DNA from: an uncultured Flavobacteriales bacterium
Lineage (GTDB): Bacteria > Bacteroidota > Bacteroidia > Flavobacteriales_E > Vicingaceae
Length of the DNA: 64,000 nucleotides
Direction: 5' to 3'
Assembly (NCBI GenBank): GCA_905479915.1
Contig: CAJQOH010000035.1
Location: forward strand, 24,741-88,740
Below the pieces are notes generated by a model. The model saw only the letters and a list, made by a program, of their open reading frames with translations. It was not told the DNA's origin and made no database searches. Positions 10,647 through 18,528 of the stretch are shown piece by piece. Position 1 is the stretch's first letter, and every line of letters starts with the position of its first letter. Made by a program: the position numbers and the translations under genes.

Positions 10647-10874
10647 ATGGACATTCAAAAAATATTACTTGATTTCGAAAAAGATAAAGAAACCAAAGAG
10701 TTTAAAATAGCACTAGATAGTACGGTTAATGAGATAAATAAACTATTTGAAGAAAGAATAAAAAAATTAAACGGAAAAATTACGTTGCTAGAAAATAACC
10801 TAAAAGCTTATCGTAATGTTAATTCTCAGATAGAGTTTATGCTTAAAGAAAAACTTCATGAAAATAATAGATAA
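10647..10874 (+). CDS. Small coiled-coil protein, function unknown
   Basis: 75 residues, highly charged, predicted all-helical with a heptad-like pattern through residues 30-70. No signal peptide, membrane helix or cysteines, so it is not a lanthipeptide precursor. It lies 11 bases after the adaptor gene and 9 before the GldL-like gene, so it is almost certainly co-transcribed with the export genes. I do not recognise a family. Confidence 0.6.
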   Translation: MDIQKILLDFEKDKETKEFKIALDSTVNEINKLFEERIKKLNGKITLLENNLKAYRNVNSQIEFMLKEKLHENNR

Positions 10875-10883
10875 ACAGAAACG

Positions 10884-11096
10884 ATGAATTACAAAACAAA
10901 ATCAACAACCATCTATATTTTAGGAGCAATTATAATTATTACTGGGGTAGCGTTAAAGATCATGCACATTGAGTATGGTTTAGCTGTTTTAATGATTGGA
11001 ATAGGCATTGGCTCATTCGGCTCTTTTTTTGAAATAAAATACCTCAAAACAAAAGTTAAAGAACTAGAACAACAATTAGAAGGAAATACTAAATGA
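10884..11096 (+). CDS. Small two-helix membrane protein resembling the GldL N-terminal region
   Basis: 70 residues. Two hydrophobic segments (about 10-27 and 32-50) enclose a short loop containing LKIMHIEYGL, followed by a charged helical tail. The Lys-Ile-x-His-x-x-Tyr-Gly loop and the glycine-rich second helix resemble the N-terminal membrane part of GldL, the proton-channel subunit of Bacteroidota gliding/type IX secretion motors. The protein is far shorter than GldL and lies inside an export operon. Its stop overlaps the start of the TolC gene (ATGA). A motor role is speculative; the similarity is a by-eye call. Confidence 0.6.
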   Translation: MNYKTKSTTIYILGAIIIITGVALKIMHIEYGLAVLMIGIGIGSFGSFFEIKYLKTKVKELEQQLEGNTK

Positions 11097-12397
11097 GAAG
11101 AATCTTATTACTCATATTATTTGTATTTACTACTTGTATAAGCTATTCTCAAGAGCATTGGACATTAAGCAACTGTATCGAACAAGCTTTAAGTAATAAT
11201 TTAACCATTAAAGAAAACCACTTAGATGCTGATTTATCAAAAGCCAATTTAAATAAAACTATTTTTAATTATTTGCCCACTTTAAACGGAAACGCATCTC
11301 ACGGTTATAACTGGGGGCAACGAATAGATCCGTTTACCAACACTTTTGCTACCGAAAGGGTACGTTCTAATAACTTCTATTTAAGTAGCAGTATGACATT
11401 GTTTTCGGGCTTACAGAATTATCATACCAAACAGCAAGCAAAATCGGATTATAAGATTCAGCAATATAATATTGAAATACAGCAGCGAAATTTAAAGATT
11501 GATGTAACAGCAGCTTATTTACAAGTTATTTTAAATCAAGAGATATTATCAACTTACCAGGAGCAATTAAAACTAACTGAACAACAAAAGGTAAGAACAA
11601 AACTTTTAATTGAAGCCAATAGAAAAACGAAATCAGAATTGTTGGAAATAGAAGCTCAGCTCTCGTTAGATGAATTAAATGTTACTAAAGCGACCAACGA
11701 CATTAAAACAGCAACATTATTATTGAAACAAATTATTAATTTACCAAAAGATACAGAATTCAAAATAGAGCAAACAGAAATCAATCAACCAACAGAACAA
11801 GTAACTAAGGCTGATTACACTTCTTTGGTTGAAATAGAACAAGCTAAAGAAAGGTTAAATAGTAGATTTAAATCACTTCAAATAGCAAAGGGAGGTATTT
11901 CCCCTTCCCTATCCTTAAATGCATCACTAGGTAGTGGTTTTTCAGGAAGTAACGTAGAACTTTCTCCTAATGGAGAGTTCATCCCTAAGCGATTTAATAC
12001 TCAGTTAGATGAAAACCTATACCAGTCTGTTACTTTAACATTAAGTATCCCTATTTTAAATAGACATCAGACGACTTATAACATTCAATCCGCAAAAATA
12101 GCAGTAGAAAAAGCCAAAATCAATCAAGAAAGAACCAACCAAGAGTTGGAATACAAAATAGAGCAATTGGAAATTGACATTGAAAATGCAAAGTTAGAAT
12201 TAGTATCATCAGAAAAAGCGTTGAAATCTGCCCAAATCTTAGCTGAAAATGCCAAATTGAAATATGAAAATGGAGTAATTAATTTTACAGTATTCAATGA
12301 AATTAATACAAAGCTATTTATTGCTCAATCCAATACTATTCAGGCTAAATATCAGTATTTTTTTAAATCTAAACTGAATAACATTTATAGTAAATAA
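11093..12397 (+). CDS. TolC-family outer-membrane channel protein
   Basis: 434 residues with a signal peptide (1-20, ending in YSQ). The sequence after it (WTLSNCIEQALSNN) is the usual start of OEP/TolC proteins, and two long helical OEP repeats follow with the typical NxxP/LPTLNGNAS and SPSLSLNASLG strand segments in each half. It trimerises in the outer membrane to complete a type I-like export path with the ABC and HlyD proteins upstream. It overlaps the preceding gene by four bases and is the last gene of the cluster; a strand change follows about 480 bases on. Confidence 0.9.
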   Translation: MRRILLLILFVFTTCISYSQEHWTLSNCIEQALSNNLTIKENHLDADLSKANLNKTIFNYLPTLNGNASHGYNWGQRIDPFTNTFATERVRSNNFYLSSSMTLFSGLQNYHTKQQAKSDYKIQQYNIEIQQRNLKIDVTAAYLQVILNQEILSTYQEQLKLTEQQKVRTKLLIEANRKTKSELLEIEAQLSLDELNVTKATNDIKTATLLLKQIINLPKDTEFKIEQTEINQPTEQVTKADYTSLVEIEQAKERLNSRFKSLQIAKGGISPSLSLNASLGSGFSGSNVELSPNGEFIPKRFNTQLDENLYQSVTLTLSIPILNRHQTTYNIQSAKIAVEKAKINQERTNQELEYKIEQLEIDIENAKLELVSSEKALKSAQILAENAKLKYENGVINFTVFNEINTKLFIAQSNTIQAKYQYFFKSKLNNIYSK

Positions 12398-12463
12398 GCA
12401 TTAATCTAAAGTTGTGTAAGTAAGGACTAAGCTTTTTTAATACAAAAGAGTTAAATTAGCTCC

Positions 12464-12883
12464 ATGAAAGTAAGAATCAATGAAAATGATAAAATCCAAG
12501 TCCTTAATTCAACCGATTTATATCCAATCATGCAAAAGATTTTGTTACGTCAGGATAAGATAAGAAGAAGAAAGGAATACAGTTGGATTATTGGATTAGA
12601 GACAGATAATACGATCAATTTCATAGAATTAGTTGGACTTGGGGATTTAAGTTCTGTTATTATGCCTCCCAGAGAAATATTTAGAATAGCCGTAATCAAA
12701 AATGTTGAAAAAGTGATACTTTGTCATAACCACCCGTCTGGAAATTTGACACCATCCTTACAAGACAGAATTATGACAGATAAACTCCAAGAAGGTGGTA
12801 AATTATTAGGCATAACTATTGAGGATCATTTAATCATCTCAGAAGAAAAATATTTTAGCTTTGCGAATAAAGGCTACATTTAA
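12464..12883 (+). CDS. Short RadC/JAB-domain protein
   Basis: 139 residues consisting essentially of the RadC-type JAB/MPN domain: His88, His90 (HNHPSG) and Asp101 form the JAMM metal site. The N-terminal helix-hairpin-helix part of full-length RadC is missing, as is usual for the short RadC proteins found on mobile elements of Bacteroidota. It lies at the junction between the peptide cluster and the minus-strand element, and its stop codon overlaps the stop of the convergent gene. It may belong to the element; its actual biochemical role is not established for this short type. Confidence 0.85.
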   Translation: MKVRINENDKIQVLNSTDLYPIMQKILLRQDKIRRRKEYSWIIGLETDNTINFIELVGLGDLSSVIMPPREIFRIAVIKNVEKVILCHNHPSGNLTPSLQDRIMTDKLQEGGKLLGITIEDHLIISEEKYFSFANKGYI

Positions 12884-13236
12884 TTCTTGTGGTTCTTAAT
12901 AAAACGAATAACATCAGCTACTTTATCAAATTTAGGTCTATCCATCCAAGAAATATCAGTTGAAGCAACATAAGGTACATTCTCTGAATCAACTTTGATT
13001 TTAAAGTTAATGTAATAAGGCGTATTTCTATTTCGTAGATGATAACTCAAACTGTATTCGTCAATGGGTTCAAAGGATTCTTTAAAACCTAAATTTAGCA
13101 ACTCGTTATGTTCTTCTGAGATCATCAAGGTATCATTACAAGTAAAACAATCCTTAATGATTTTATTGGCTTTATCTTTTTCACTGATAAATCCTGATTT
13201 ATTAGCACATTTCGGACAGGGAATTGAATTACTCAT
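12880..13236 (-). CDS. Small protein with N-terminal CxxC-CxxC zinc-ribbon-like motif
   Basis: 118 residues. Cys7/Cys10 and Cys30/Cys33 form a four-cysteine zinc-ribbon pattern near the N-terminus; the remainder is a mixed alpha/beta region without a family I recognise. No membrane segment. It is the last minus-strand gene at the left edge of the element, 80 bases downstream of the next small gene, and converges with the radC-like gene with overlapping stop codons. It could be a regulator or a stress-type accessory protein; nothing in the sequence decides this. Confidence 0.6.
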   Translation of the reverse strand: MSNSIPCPKCANKSGFISEKDKANKIIKDCFTCNDTLMISEEHNELLNLGFKESFEPIDEYSLSYHLRNRNTPYYINFKIKVDSENVPYVASTDISWMDRPKFDKVADVIRFIKNHKN

Positions 13237-13316
13237 TGTATTTGTTTTTTCAAAAAAGGCAAAAATAGTAATCTATTGTTGAGTGATTGTAAATAAATAT
13301 GGAAGATTAAACCCTT

Positions 13317-13490
13317 TTAACTCAAATAATCCAATACAGCTTCTTTCAGTGCTACATCTCCTAAACCATCATTCAATTCGTTATAAGGGATAACAATAAA
13401 AGGTTGAGAAACACCATCTTTAGTGTGTTTTACACCAACCATTTTTACGCTCTCTTTTTCTTGAATAGCTACTTTTTGTATTTCAATCAT
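13317..13490 (-). CDS. Small protein of 57 residues, unknown function
   Basis: ATG at 13488-13490 (complement), stop at 13317-13319. The product begins MIEIQKVAIQEKESVKMVGV and ends in an acidic helical stretch (LKEAVLDYLS). The gap to the next gene upstream is only 9 bases and the codon use matches the neighbours, so it is likely the real 3'-terminal gene of the virion-type operon. No membrane segment or motif. Confidence 0.55.
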   Translation of the reverse strand: MIEIQKVAIQEKESVKMVGVKHTKDGVSQPFIVIPYNELNDGLGDVALKEAVLDYLS

Positions 13491-13499
13491 AATTATCGT

Positions 13500-13952
13500 T
13501 TAATAAACTTCAGGTAATCCTCCGGACAATAGAACTTTAATCATTCCGGTTACTCCGCTTGCTTTTGATGTGAGGGCTTTTGCAAATGTACCTGGCCATC
13601 CATAAGAAGAAGCATAAGCACGTCCATTTATGTTGCTCGTATAAATGTTATCTCCTATATTGACAATATCTACTGTCATTTTTACATCAATTATTCCGGC
13701 ATATTGAATGGTTAATAATTGATCCTTTTCTCCTCCAACTTTTACGACACCTATAACATCTTCACTATAATAGGAATTAGTTGTTGTAACAGATAAAGGG
13801 TTGGTTTTATCAATAACTACAACATCTCCATATTCCAATAGCCCACCAGACCTATTGGTTAATTGGATTGTTCCAATTTCTTCAGGAGATGTTCCGCCAC
13901 CATCAGTAGAAGTCCCTCCTTTAGTAATTCTATTTCGAGTTAAATATCTCAT
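13500..13952 (-). CDS. Small beta-rich putative structural protein (capsid/fibre accessory)
   Basis: 150 residues with a Gly/Thr/Ser-rich N-terminal arm (about 1-28) and then alternating hydrophobic strands (TIQLTNRSGG, GDVVVIDK, LLTIQYAGIIDVKM, KVLLSGGLP). The pattern resembles small phage decoration or DUF2190-like proteins that present a recombination-like beta-barrel (EYGDVVVID followed by AGIIDVKM). It lies five bases downstream of another beta-rich protein in the putative virion operon. The structural role is inferred from the fold-like pattern and neighbours, not from a motif. Confidence 0.55.
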   Translation of the reverse strand: MRYLTRNRITKGGTSTDGGGTSPEEIGTIQLTNRSGGLLEYGDVVVIDKTNPLSVTTTNSYYSEDVIGVVKVGGEKDQLLTIQYAGIIDVKMTVDIVNIGDNIYTSNINGRAYASSYGWPGTFAKALTSKASGVTGMIKVLLSGGLPEVY

Positions 13953-13957
13953 TCTAA

Positions 13958-14371
13958 TTAAGCCTGTGCTGTTTTGTAATATTGGATTCTAAGGACATGA
14001 CTTTTACCTGTTTCAATACCAATTACCTGAAAATTATCAAGGCTTGTTTTACCAAACAGTTCCAATACATCTCCATCTCCAAAAGGAAGTCCTGAATCAG
14101 CAGTTGGAGCAGTTCCATTCTCTTTGTATCGGATTGCTCGTGCTTTGTTGGTCGCAGTAGCATTGATCTCAAAAAATACAGTAGCAGAAACTGCATTGTC
14201 GGGAACGGTAAGACTTTTTGCTTTAGTATCATCTACCGTTAAATCTTCATACCCATCATTAGTTTCCTCAATAGGTATCCGACCACGTTCTCCCGAAGTC
14301 CATAACATTAACTCCTCCAAATAATCTTCGGTGGTAGCAAAGTTTTGATGCGGATATGGATTCTTTTTCAT
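13958..14371 (-). CDS. Beta-rich putative virion/fibre-associated protein
   Basis: 137 residues. From about residue 40 the sequence alternates beta strands and turns (AKSLTVPDNAVSATVFFEIN, then a strand ending in HVLRIQYY), a jelly-roll-like composition seen in fibre tips and decoration proteins. No membrane anchor, unlike most neighbours. It begins 22 bases after a CAGGCAATGCCTGA hairpin that separates it from the peptidase gene upstream. No family recognised. Confidence 0.55.
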   Translation of the reverse strand: MKKNPYPHQNFATTEDYLEELMLWTSGERGRIPIEETNDGYEDLTVDDTKAKSLTVPDNAVSATVFFEINATATNKARAIRYKENGTAPTADSGLPFGDGDVLELFGKTSLDNFQVIGIETGKSHVLRIQYYKTAQA

Positions 14372-14392
14372 GTTATTTCTTTAAAATTATCT

Positions 14393-14405
14393 CAGGCATT
14401 GCCTG
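14393..14405. repeat. Intergenic hairpin repeat, copy 1 (CAGGCATTGCCTG)
   Basis: A perfect six-base inverted repeat around one central base. On the transcribed (minus) strand it follows the TAA of the M15 peptidase gene directly and reads CAGGCAATGCCTGA, then GATAATTTTAAAG, then the next ATG. The same block occurs at 18319-18331 and 62604-62616. Confidence 0.85.
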
Positions 14406-14939
14406 TTATGCTGCTAATTTTCCTGTACGTTGATATTCCCGATAAAGGCTTGCTATGGTTTTCCCTCTTAAATTCTGAAAGTGGGGTTTATCTTTAATGG
14501 ATTTCCATCTGCCTCCCCATTCCAATCCTAGAGCTTCTCCCATTAGCCCGATCTTATCCCAATTGGAATTTTTCCATAATGGTTTACCGTTTTTAAATTC
14601 TACTACATCTACAGCTCGTTTGTAATTGTGAGAGCTTTTACCACATCGGGCATTGGTTACAATTTTACCAGGAGCTGTTCTTCCTTTGGCGTATAATTTA
14701 TTTTGTTCAGCACAATCTCTGTGTGCTGAAATAACCCTTAATTCAATGCCTTTATCCCTTGCTCTGGAAAGCAGTTGCTTTATTTTCTTTCTGAATTTAG
14801 GTTCTAAAGAAAGTAGGAGTAAATCCGTTTTATAATCGAAATGCTCATATATTTTCCTGCGAGAAAAGTAAATACCAACACCTATTGCTACAACTGATGC
14901 AGCTACACCTATATACACGTATTTCTTTTTAATTTCCAT
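14406..14939 (-). CDS. Membrane-anchored M15-family peptidase (endolysin-like)
   Basis: 177 residues. A membrane helix at about 8-25 is followed by an M15/VanY-like domain with zinc ligands His104 and Asp111 (in SSHNYKRAVD) and His153 (DKPHF), plus the LEWGGRW motif at 139-145. Phage enzymes of this family cleave peptide cross-links in peptidoglycan. The usual Gly between His and Asp of the SxHxxGxAxD motif is Lys107 here. An N-terminal anchor is unusual for an endolysin and fits either a signal-anchor-release lysin or a membrane-embedded virion enzyme used at entry. It lies in a run of small anchored proteins. Confidence 0.85.
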   Translation of the reverse strand: MEIKKKYVYIGVAASVVAIGVGIYFSRRKIYEHFDYKTDLLLLSLEPKFRKKIKQLLSRARDKGIELRVISAHRDCAEQNKLYAKGRTAPGKIVTNARCGKSSHNYKRAVDVVEFKNGKPLWKNSNWDKIGLMGEALGLEWGGRWKSIKDKPHFQNLRGKTIASLYREYQRTGKLAA

Positions 14940-14954
14940 CTTACTTTTTTCCTG

Positions 14955-15089
14955 TTATTTCTCTTTTTCTTTACAATTGCAATCTTTCTTTTTTGCTTTT
15001 CGAATAAGGTTAATACTTATCGAAATAATACTCAAGGTCAAAAATGTTCCTGAAAGCAATAAGACGAGTTTGTTATCATTTTCATTCAT
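14955..15089 (-). CDS. Tiny single-pass membrane protein (44 residues)
   Basis: ATG at 15087-15089 (complement), stop at 14955-14957. The product has a short acidic start, one membrane helix (about 7-29) and a basic tail with two cysteines (KKKDCNCKEKEK). Its start overlaps the end of the upstream coiled-coil gene by eight bases, a typical translational-coupling arrangement. The length, charge pattern and position near holin and spanin-like genes allow a lysis-accessory or virion-membrane role; neither is proven. Confidence 0.6.
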   Translation of the reverse strand: MNENDNKLVLLLSGTFLTLSIISISINLIRKAKKKDCNCKEKEK

Positions 15090-15438
15090 TGTTTTGGGTT
15101 GTTGATTTGAGTTCATTTAATTTTCTTAACAGTTCTTTATTTTTCTTTTCCATCTGCTCTACTTTTTTCTCCAAACATCGAATTTGCTTGCGTTGTTTTT
15201 CAAAAATTTCTTCCATTGCAGCGGTGTGTTCTTCGCTTTCTTTTACTCTTTTTTCCAATGTTTGCGACCATTGAACCCAATTACCAACGATACTATTTTG
15301 AGCAGTAGCATAAAGGTTGTTCGCTTCTGCAGACTTCAATTTCTTATCGCTTCGGTACTTGATTATAAGATCTAATATTTTCCAAAAACCTCCTGCACTG
15401 ACAATAATTGTGATGAGTTTCCAAATTTCTATTTCCAT
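15082..15438 (-). CDS. N-terminally anchored coiled-coil protein
   Basis: 118 residues: membrane helix at about 5-25, then a long charged coiled coil (about 60-115) with strong heptads. This architecture is common for phage spanin-like or holin-accessory proteins and for virion membrane proteins. It lies between the fibre-repeat protein and the M15 peptidase. No enzyme motif. Confidence 0.65.
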   Translation of the reverse strand: MEIEIWKLITIIVSAGGFWKILDLIIKYRSDKKLKSAEANNLYATAQNSIVGNWVQWSQTLEKRVKESEEHTAAMEEIFEKQRKQIRCLEKKVEQMEKKNKELLRKLNELKSTTQNNE

Positions 15439-15448
15439 TTTTTAAAGA

Positions 15449-16795
15449 TTAAGATGGTGAAGCTTCGTTATAAGTGATGGGAAACTGAGCTACATACGGT
15501 TTGATATTAAAAAGCAATTCATCATTAGCATCAATGAACGTCCCGTAAAGGCTTACTTTACCATTACTATCTAATGAATATTGAAATACTTCTCCTTTAT
15601 TACTCACCAATGTTCCCGAAGCTAGACCAGTTGGATTATTTAATGGTTTAGGAAAATTTAATACCCAAGCACTTACTAATCCAGCCCCTCCAGTTCGTTT
15701 TAATCGGATATCACTCACTAAAACCATATTGCCATTAACCACTGAATAACGGTTTCTCCCAGGGGTATGATACATAGTTGTTCCAATATGAGCTGCAGCA
15801 ATGCTTAGTAGATTTTCTCTATTGATATAATTATCTAATCGGACTTTTAATTTTAAAGGGCTTACTGCTTTTTGGTCATCTGTTCCTACATCCACAATAG
15901 CTTGTGTAGCAATTTGTATTAATCCTGTTGCCAGTTCAGTAGCTATTTTGTTACTCAGTAATGTGGCTAATTTTAACGGAGTAACTACCGTAGTATCATC
16001 TGTTCCAGTATTGACTAAAGTTTGTGTAGCAAGCTTAACAATCCCTGCTAAAGCTTCAGTAGCTTGTACTAAATTCGCTTGCATCACATTCCAATCTGCA
16101 CCAACTGTAGCTTGTGTACCTCCTGCGTTATCATTTAAACAATGAATTACATCATTGGCTTGAACTTCAACTCCTGCAGCCCCTCCAATTTTACCTGCTA
16201 CACTTACCGTATAAGCATCTCCTGAAAGTCCTACTGGGTAATTGGGATTGCTTGAACAATCAATAAACCCTTTATTATCCCATAAACCTGTTACCTTATC
16301 GGCAACATAAGCAATCATTTTTTGAGGAGTAATTCCTGTTGTATTATTTGCGGGATCATTACTTTCTGCAGTAGTAGAAAACTTAACTATTCCTGCTTGA
16401 GCTTCTGTAGCCGGATTAACAGAACTACTTGTTATTCCTGATGCAACTTGAAAGCAAGTTCCATCATAAATTAATAAATAATGAACCGTTGTATTGATTT
16501 CTCCTGCTTCAACGTCAACTAGTGCTCCTGCTCCTGTAATTTTTTGAATGGGAACAGCTCCTTTTCCATTTACATTCAAAGTAGCATTTCCGGTATTTAA
16601 ATGATTAAATTTTACTTGAAGTAACAACCCTAATCGGTAAGCTTGTTTTAAAGGTGGGGTTAGAATCAATTCATAATCATCTGTTCCTCCTGTTGTACTT
16701 CCTACACCTCCTAAATTATTCTCTACGGGAAAATCGCCAACATAATTTATGTTGTTTAAATTCACATCGCTTGTATAACCTCCTGTTGCTGTCAT
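15449..16795 (-). CDS. Phage-fibre-repeat protein (candidate receptor-binding spike)
   Basis: 448 residues. Three copies of a phage tail-fibre repeat are visible at about 129-160, 245-276 and 287-316, each with the pattern AT(E/-)xxAGIVKxxT..N/D..TTxVTPLKL (family PF03406, Phage_fiber_2-type). The C-terminal third (about 330-448) is a different beta-rich region that could be the binding tip. No membrane segment. In tailed phages such repeats sit in tail fibres; no sheath, tube, baseplate or tape-measure gene is present here, so the protein more likely forms a vertex spike. It is the clearest viral hallmark in this operon. Confidence 0.8.
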   Translation of the reverse strand: MTATGGYTSDVNLNNINYVGDFPVENNLGGVGSTTGGTDDYELILTPPLKQAYRLGLLLQVKFNHLNTGNATLNVNGKGAVPIQKITGAGALVDVEAGEINTTVHYLLIYDGTCFQVASGITSSSVNPATEAQAGIVKFSTTAESNDPANNTTGITPQKMIAYVADKVTGLWDNKGFIDCSSNPNYPVGLSGDAYTVSVAGKIGGAAGVEVQANDVIHCLNDNAGGTQATVGADWNVMQANLVQATEALAGIVKLATQTLVNTGTDDTTVVTPLKLATLLSNKIATELATGLIQIATQAIVDVGTDDQKAVSPLKLKVRLDNYINRENLLSIAAAHIGTTMYHTPGRNRYSVVNGNMVLVSDIRLKRTGGAGLVSAWVLNFPKPLNNPTGLASGTLVSNKGEVFQYSLDSNGKVSLYGTFIDANDELLFNIKPYVAQFPITYNEASPS

Positions 16796-16799
16796 ATTT

Positions 16800-17219
16800 C
16801 TAATTCTTAATTACTAATACTGTCATTATTCCTAATCCAACTCCCATTAGTAGTTTATGGGTTTTACTTCTTTTTAATTTTCGTTCCTGAACATTGATGG
16901 TCTTATTCAACAAGACCATACTCATCTCTTGATTGTGAGAGATTTGTTCCATATGCCGCATTTTTTGTTCTAAACTACCAACTACACTATCATTCACTTC
17001 AATCGTTTGGTCAAAAAGCATGATTAACTCATCTTGTGCTATTGTTATCGAATCACACCATTCATTTGCTTCAATTCTCTGAGCAATTACTTTGCTTTGA
17101 GAAATGGTAAAACAAAAAATAGTATCATCATTCAGCTCTTGTACTATCGGTGTCAACCCCTGCGAAAAACTGGAACAACTTATCGTTAGTATAATGCCCA
17201 ATAGCTTTAATTTTTTCAT
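16800..17219 (-). CDS. Signal-peptide protein overlapping the upstream gene (outer-spanin-like candidate)
   Basis: 139 residues with a secretory signal (about 1-19), a cysteine at 15 that is not in a convincing lipobox, a helical/coiled-coil middle (about 60-110) and a C-terminal hydrophobic helix (about 122-137). Its first 92 bases overlap the end of the upstream gene in another frame. Overlapping genes for an anchored coiled-coil protein and an exported protein beside a holin-like gene recall Rz/Rz1 spanin pairs. The lack of a clear lipobox and the C-terminal helix argue against a textbook Rz1, so the call is tentative. Confidence 0.55.
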   Translation of the reverse strand: MKKLKLLGIILTISCSSFSQGLTPIVQELNDDTIFCFTISQSKVIAQRIEANEWCDSITIAQDELIMLFDQTIEVNDSVVGSLEQKMRHMEQISHNQEMSMVLLNKTINVQERKLKRSKTHKLLMGVGLGIMTVLVIKN

Positions 17220-17487
17220 ATTTTATTTGATTTAAATTCTTAATCTTTTCTCCTTTTATTTCGACTAAATGTTTTAAACTATCCTGCTGAATTTTCAATA
17301 ATTCGATATTGATATCTAATCTTTTATTTTTGGATAAGAGCGTATCGTTTTGAACTTTTAGTCCTTCAATTTCTTTAGAATAAATCGAAACATGTTGTTC
17401 TATTCCATTTTCATAGAAGAAGTAAAAACCGATTAGCATCAATCCAATCACTACAATTAATATGGTATTACAGTTACTCACTTTCAT
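17128..17487 (-). CDS. N-terminally anchored coiled-coil protein (inner-spanin-like candidate)
   Basis: 119 residues: membrane helix at about 8-26, then a periplasmic-type coiled coil (about 35-95, KIQNL/LKIQQDSLKHLVE heptads). This is the shape of Rz-type inner spanins, which bridge inner and outer membranes at lysis. The gene overlaps the holin-like gene by four bases upstream and the signal-peptide gene by 92 bases downstream. The tight overlaps and neighbour identities are the main evidence. Confidence 0.6.
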   Translation of the reverse strand: MKVSNCNTILIVVIGLMLIGFYFFYENGIEQHVSIYSKEIEGLKVQNDTLLSKNKRLDINIELLKIQQDSLKHLVEIKGEKIKNLNQIKYEKIKAIGHYTNDKLFQFFAGVDTDSTRAE

Positions 17488-17882
17488 TGAGGAGTATTAT
17501 TAAATCGATCATAATAACCGTTTGCTGATGATTCCTGATTTACTGTTTTTGCTTGTAGCTTTTTTCCAATGTATTTGGTCAAACCTTCGAGAATAAGCTT
17601 ATGGAATACTAAAGCAAATACAAAAGATTGAAAAAGACATTCTATTTTTTCAATGGTGTAACCTCTAATAAAATATAATGCTACACCATAAAGCAATCCA
17701 ATTATTGCAACCCTGTATTTTGTTTTTGATGTGATTTTGGTCAGCTTCTTTAAACCTCCTTTGATTGTTGTATGGTTAAAACCATAAGCAATAACTATAA
17801 AAGTGATGATGTACGCCCAATCTAAACCCGACACATAAGCTGTTAATTGATTCCAAATCTCTGTTGTTATTGTACTATCCAT
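17484..17882 (-). CDS. Holin-like membrane protein (about three TM helices)
   Basis: 132 residues with hydrophobic segments at about 18-35, 55-70 and 80-97 and a basic, polar C-terminal tail. Size, helix number and position directly upstream of the spanin-like pair fit a phage holin; the overall pattern resembles holins found with Bacteroidota prophages. The start is the ATG at 17880-17882. It might instead be a virion membrane protein like its neighbours. Confidence 0.6.
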   Translation of the reverse strand: MDSTITTEIWNQLTAYVSGLDWAYIITFIVIAYGFNHTTIKGGLKKLTKITSKTKYRVAIIGLLYGVALYFIRGYTIEKIECLFQSFVFALVFHKLILEGLTKYIGKKLQAKTVNQESSANGYYDRFNNTPQ

Positions 17883-17914
17883 CGTTGTTTGTTTTAATTA
17901 ATAATTCGTTTTAG

Positions 17915-18292
17915 TTACCCAGGGAAAACAATGTTTTCAAATGGAGCTAATCCAGCCCGTTCTGTTATCTTCTTTTCTTTCATTTTAAGAGCCATCTTTC
18001 TTGTTCGTTTAGCTCGTTTTTGGCTTGTGATATTTCCTTGAGTATCTAATAAACCAAGCTTTAACCAGGTATAAGCCACTACTAATTCTAAATCGTTGTA
18101 TTCCAATTTTTGAAATGCGACTTTCAAATCCTCTTTGTTCAATTCCTTTTTTTGTTTTTTTGCAGCTTCACTCCATTTCTTCAACAACCATTTAATCAAT
18201 GTATTCTTACCAATAGGAGTGTTTGCAAAAGCAACATATCCCAAGCCTGCGAAAACAGAAATACCGAATAACGTGATGGCTAACTTTTTCAT
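17915..18292 (-). CDS. N-terminally anchored basic protein, unknown
   Basis: 125 residues: hydrophobic segment at about 3-23, then a basic helical region (many Lys/Arg, KRAKRTRKMALKMKEKK) and a short hydrophobic C-terminus. Fits a single-pass membrane protein with a cytoplasmic or virion-interior basic domain. No family recognised. It lies between the holin-like gene and further small anchored proteins. Confidence 0.6.
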   Translation of the reverse strand: MKKLAITLFGISVFAGLGYVAFANTPIGKNTLIKWLLKKWSEAAKKQKKELNKEDLKVAFQKLEYNDLELVVAYTWLKLGLLDTQGNITSQKRAKRTRKMALKMKEKKITERAGLAPFENIVFPG

Positions 18293-18317
18293 TTTTTACT
18301 GTTATCATTTAATTATC

Positions 18318-18527
18318 TCAGGCATTGCCTGTTAGTTGATCCATCTTTTCCATATTCTTAACTACTCCACGTATTCCGAAAACCATCACGGTAATAACAA
18401 AGGCTGATCCTACCAAGTACATCGAAGTTTTTCGTAAAGTTTGGTCAGACATGGTTATTTTGATGTCTGTTTTTAAACCTTCATCACTGAACACATTATC
18501 CAAATAGTCTTTTAATGTCTTTGCCAT
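18318..18527 (-). CDS. Small single-pass membrane protein (69 residues)
   Basis: A polar N-terminal half (about 1-30) is followed by one membrane helix (about 34-53) and a short tail ending TGNA. The last codons and TGA are formed by the CAGGCAATGCCTGA hairpin repeat itself. One base separates it from the PG-binding gene upstream. A virion-membrane protein is plausible from context. Confidence 0.6.
   Translation of the reverse strand: MAKTLKDYLDNVFSDEGLKTDIKITMSDQTLRKTSMYLVGSAFVITVMVFGIRGVVKNMEKMDQLTGNA
18319..18331. repeat. Intergenic hairpin repeat, copy 2 (CAGGCATTGCCTG)
   Basis: The same 13-base inverted repeat as at 14393 and 62604. Here it encodes the last three codons and stop of the 69-residue membrane protein and is followed on the minus strand by GATAATTAAATG. 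Sequence identity extends past the palindrome (AGATAATT). Confidence 0.85.
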
Positions 18528-18528
18528 A

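Noticed and set aside
10647..10874. Lanthipeptide precursor gene
   Set aside because: The product has no cysteine and no leader-like double-glycine site; it is a charged coiled coil.
13064..13282. Plus-strand open frame opposite the zinc-ribbon gene
   Set aside because: Antisense to a better-supported gene with four ordered cysteines; no motif of its own.
15449..16795. Ordinary tailed prophage
   Set aside because: Only a fibre-repeat protein suggests tails; tube, sheath, tape measure, portal, large terminase and head protease are not seen in about 32 kb of element DNA.
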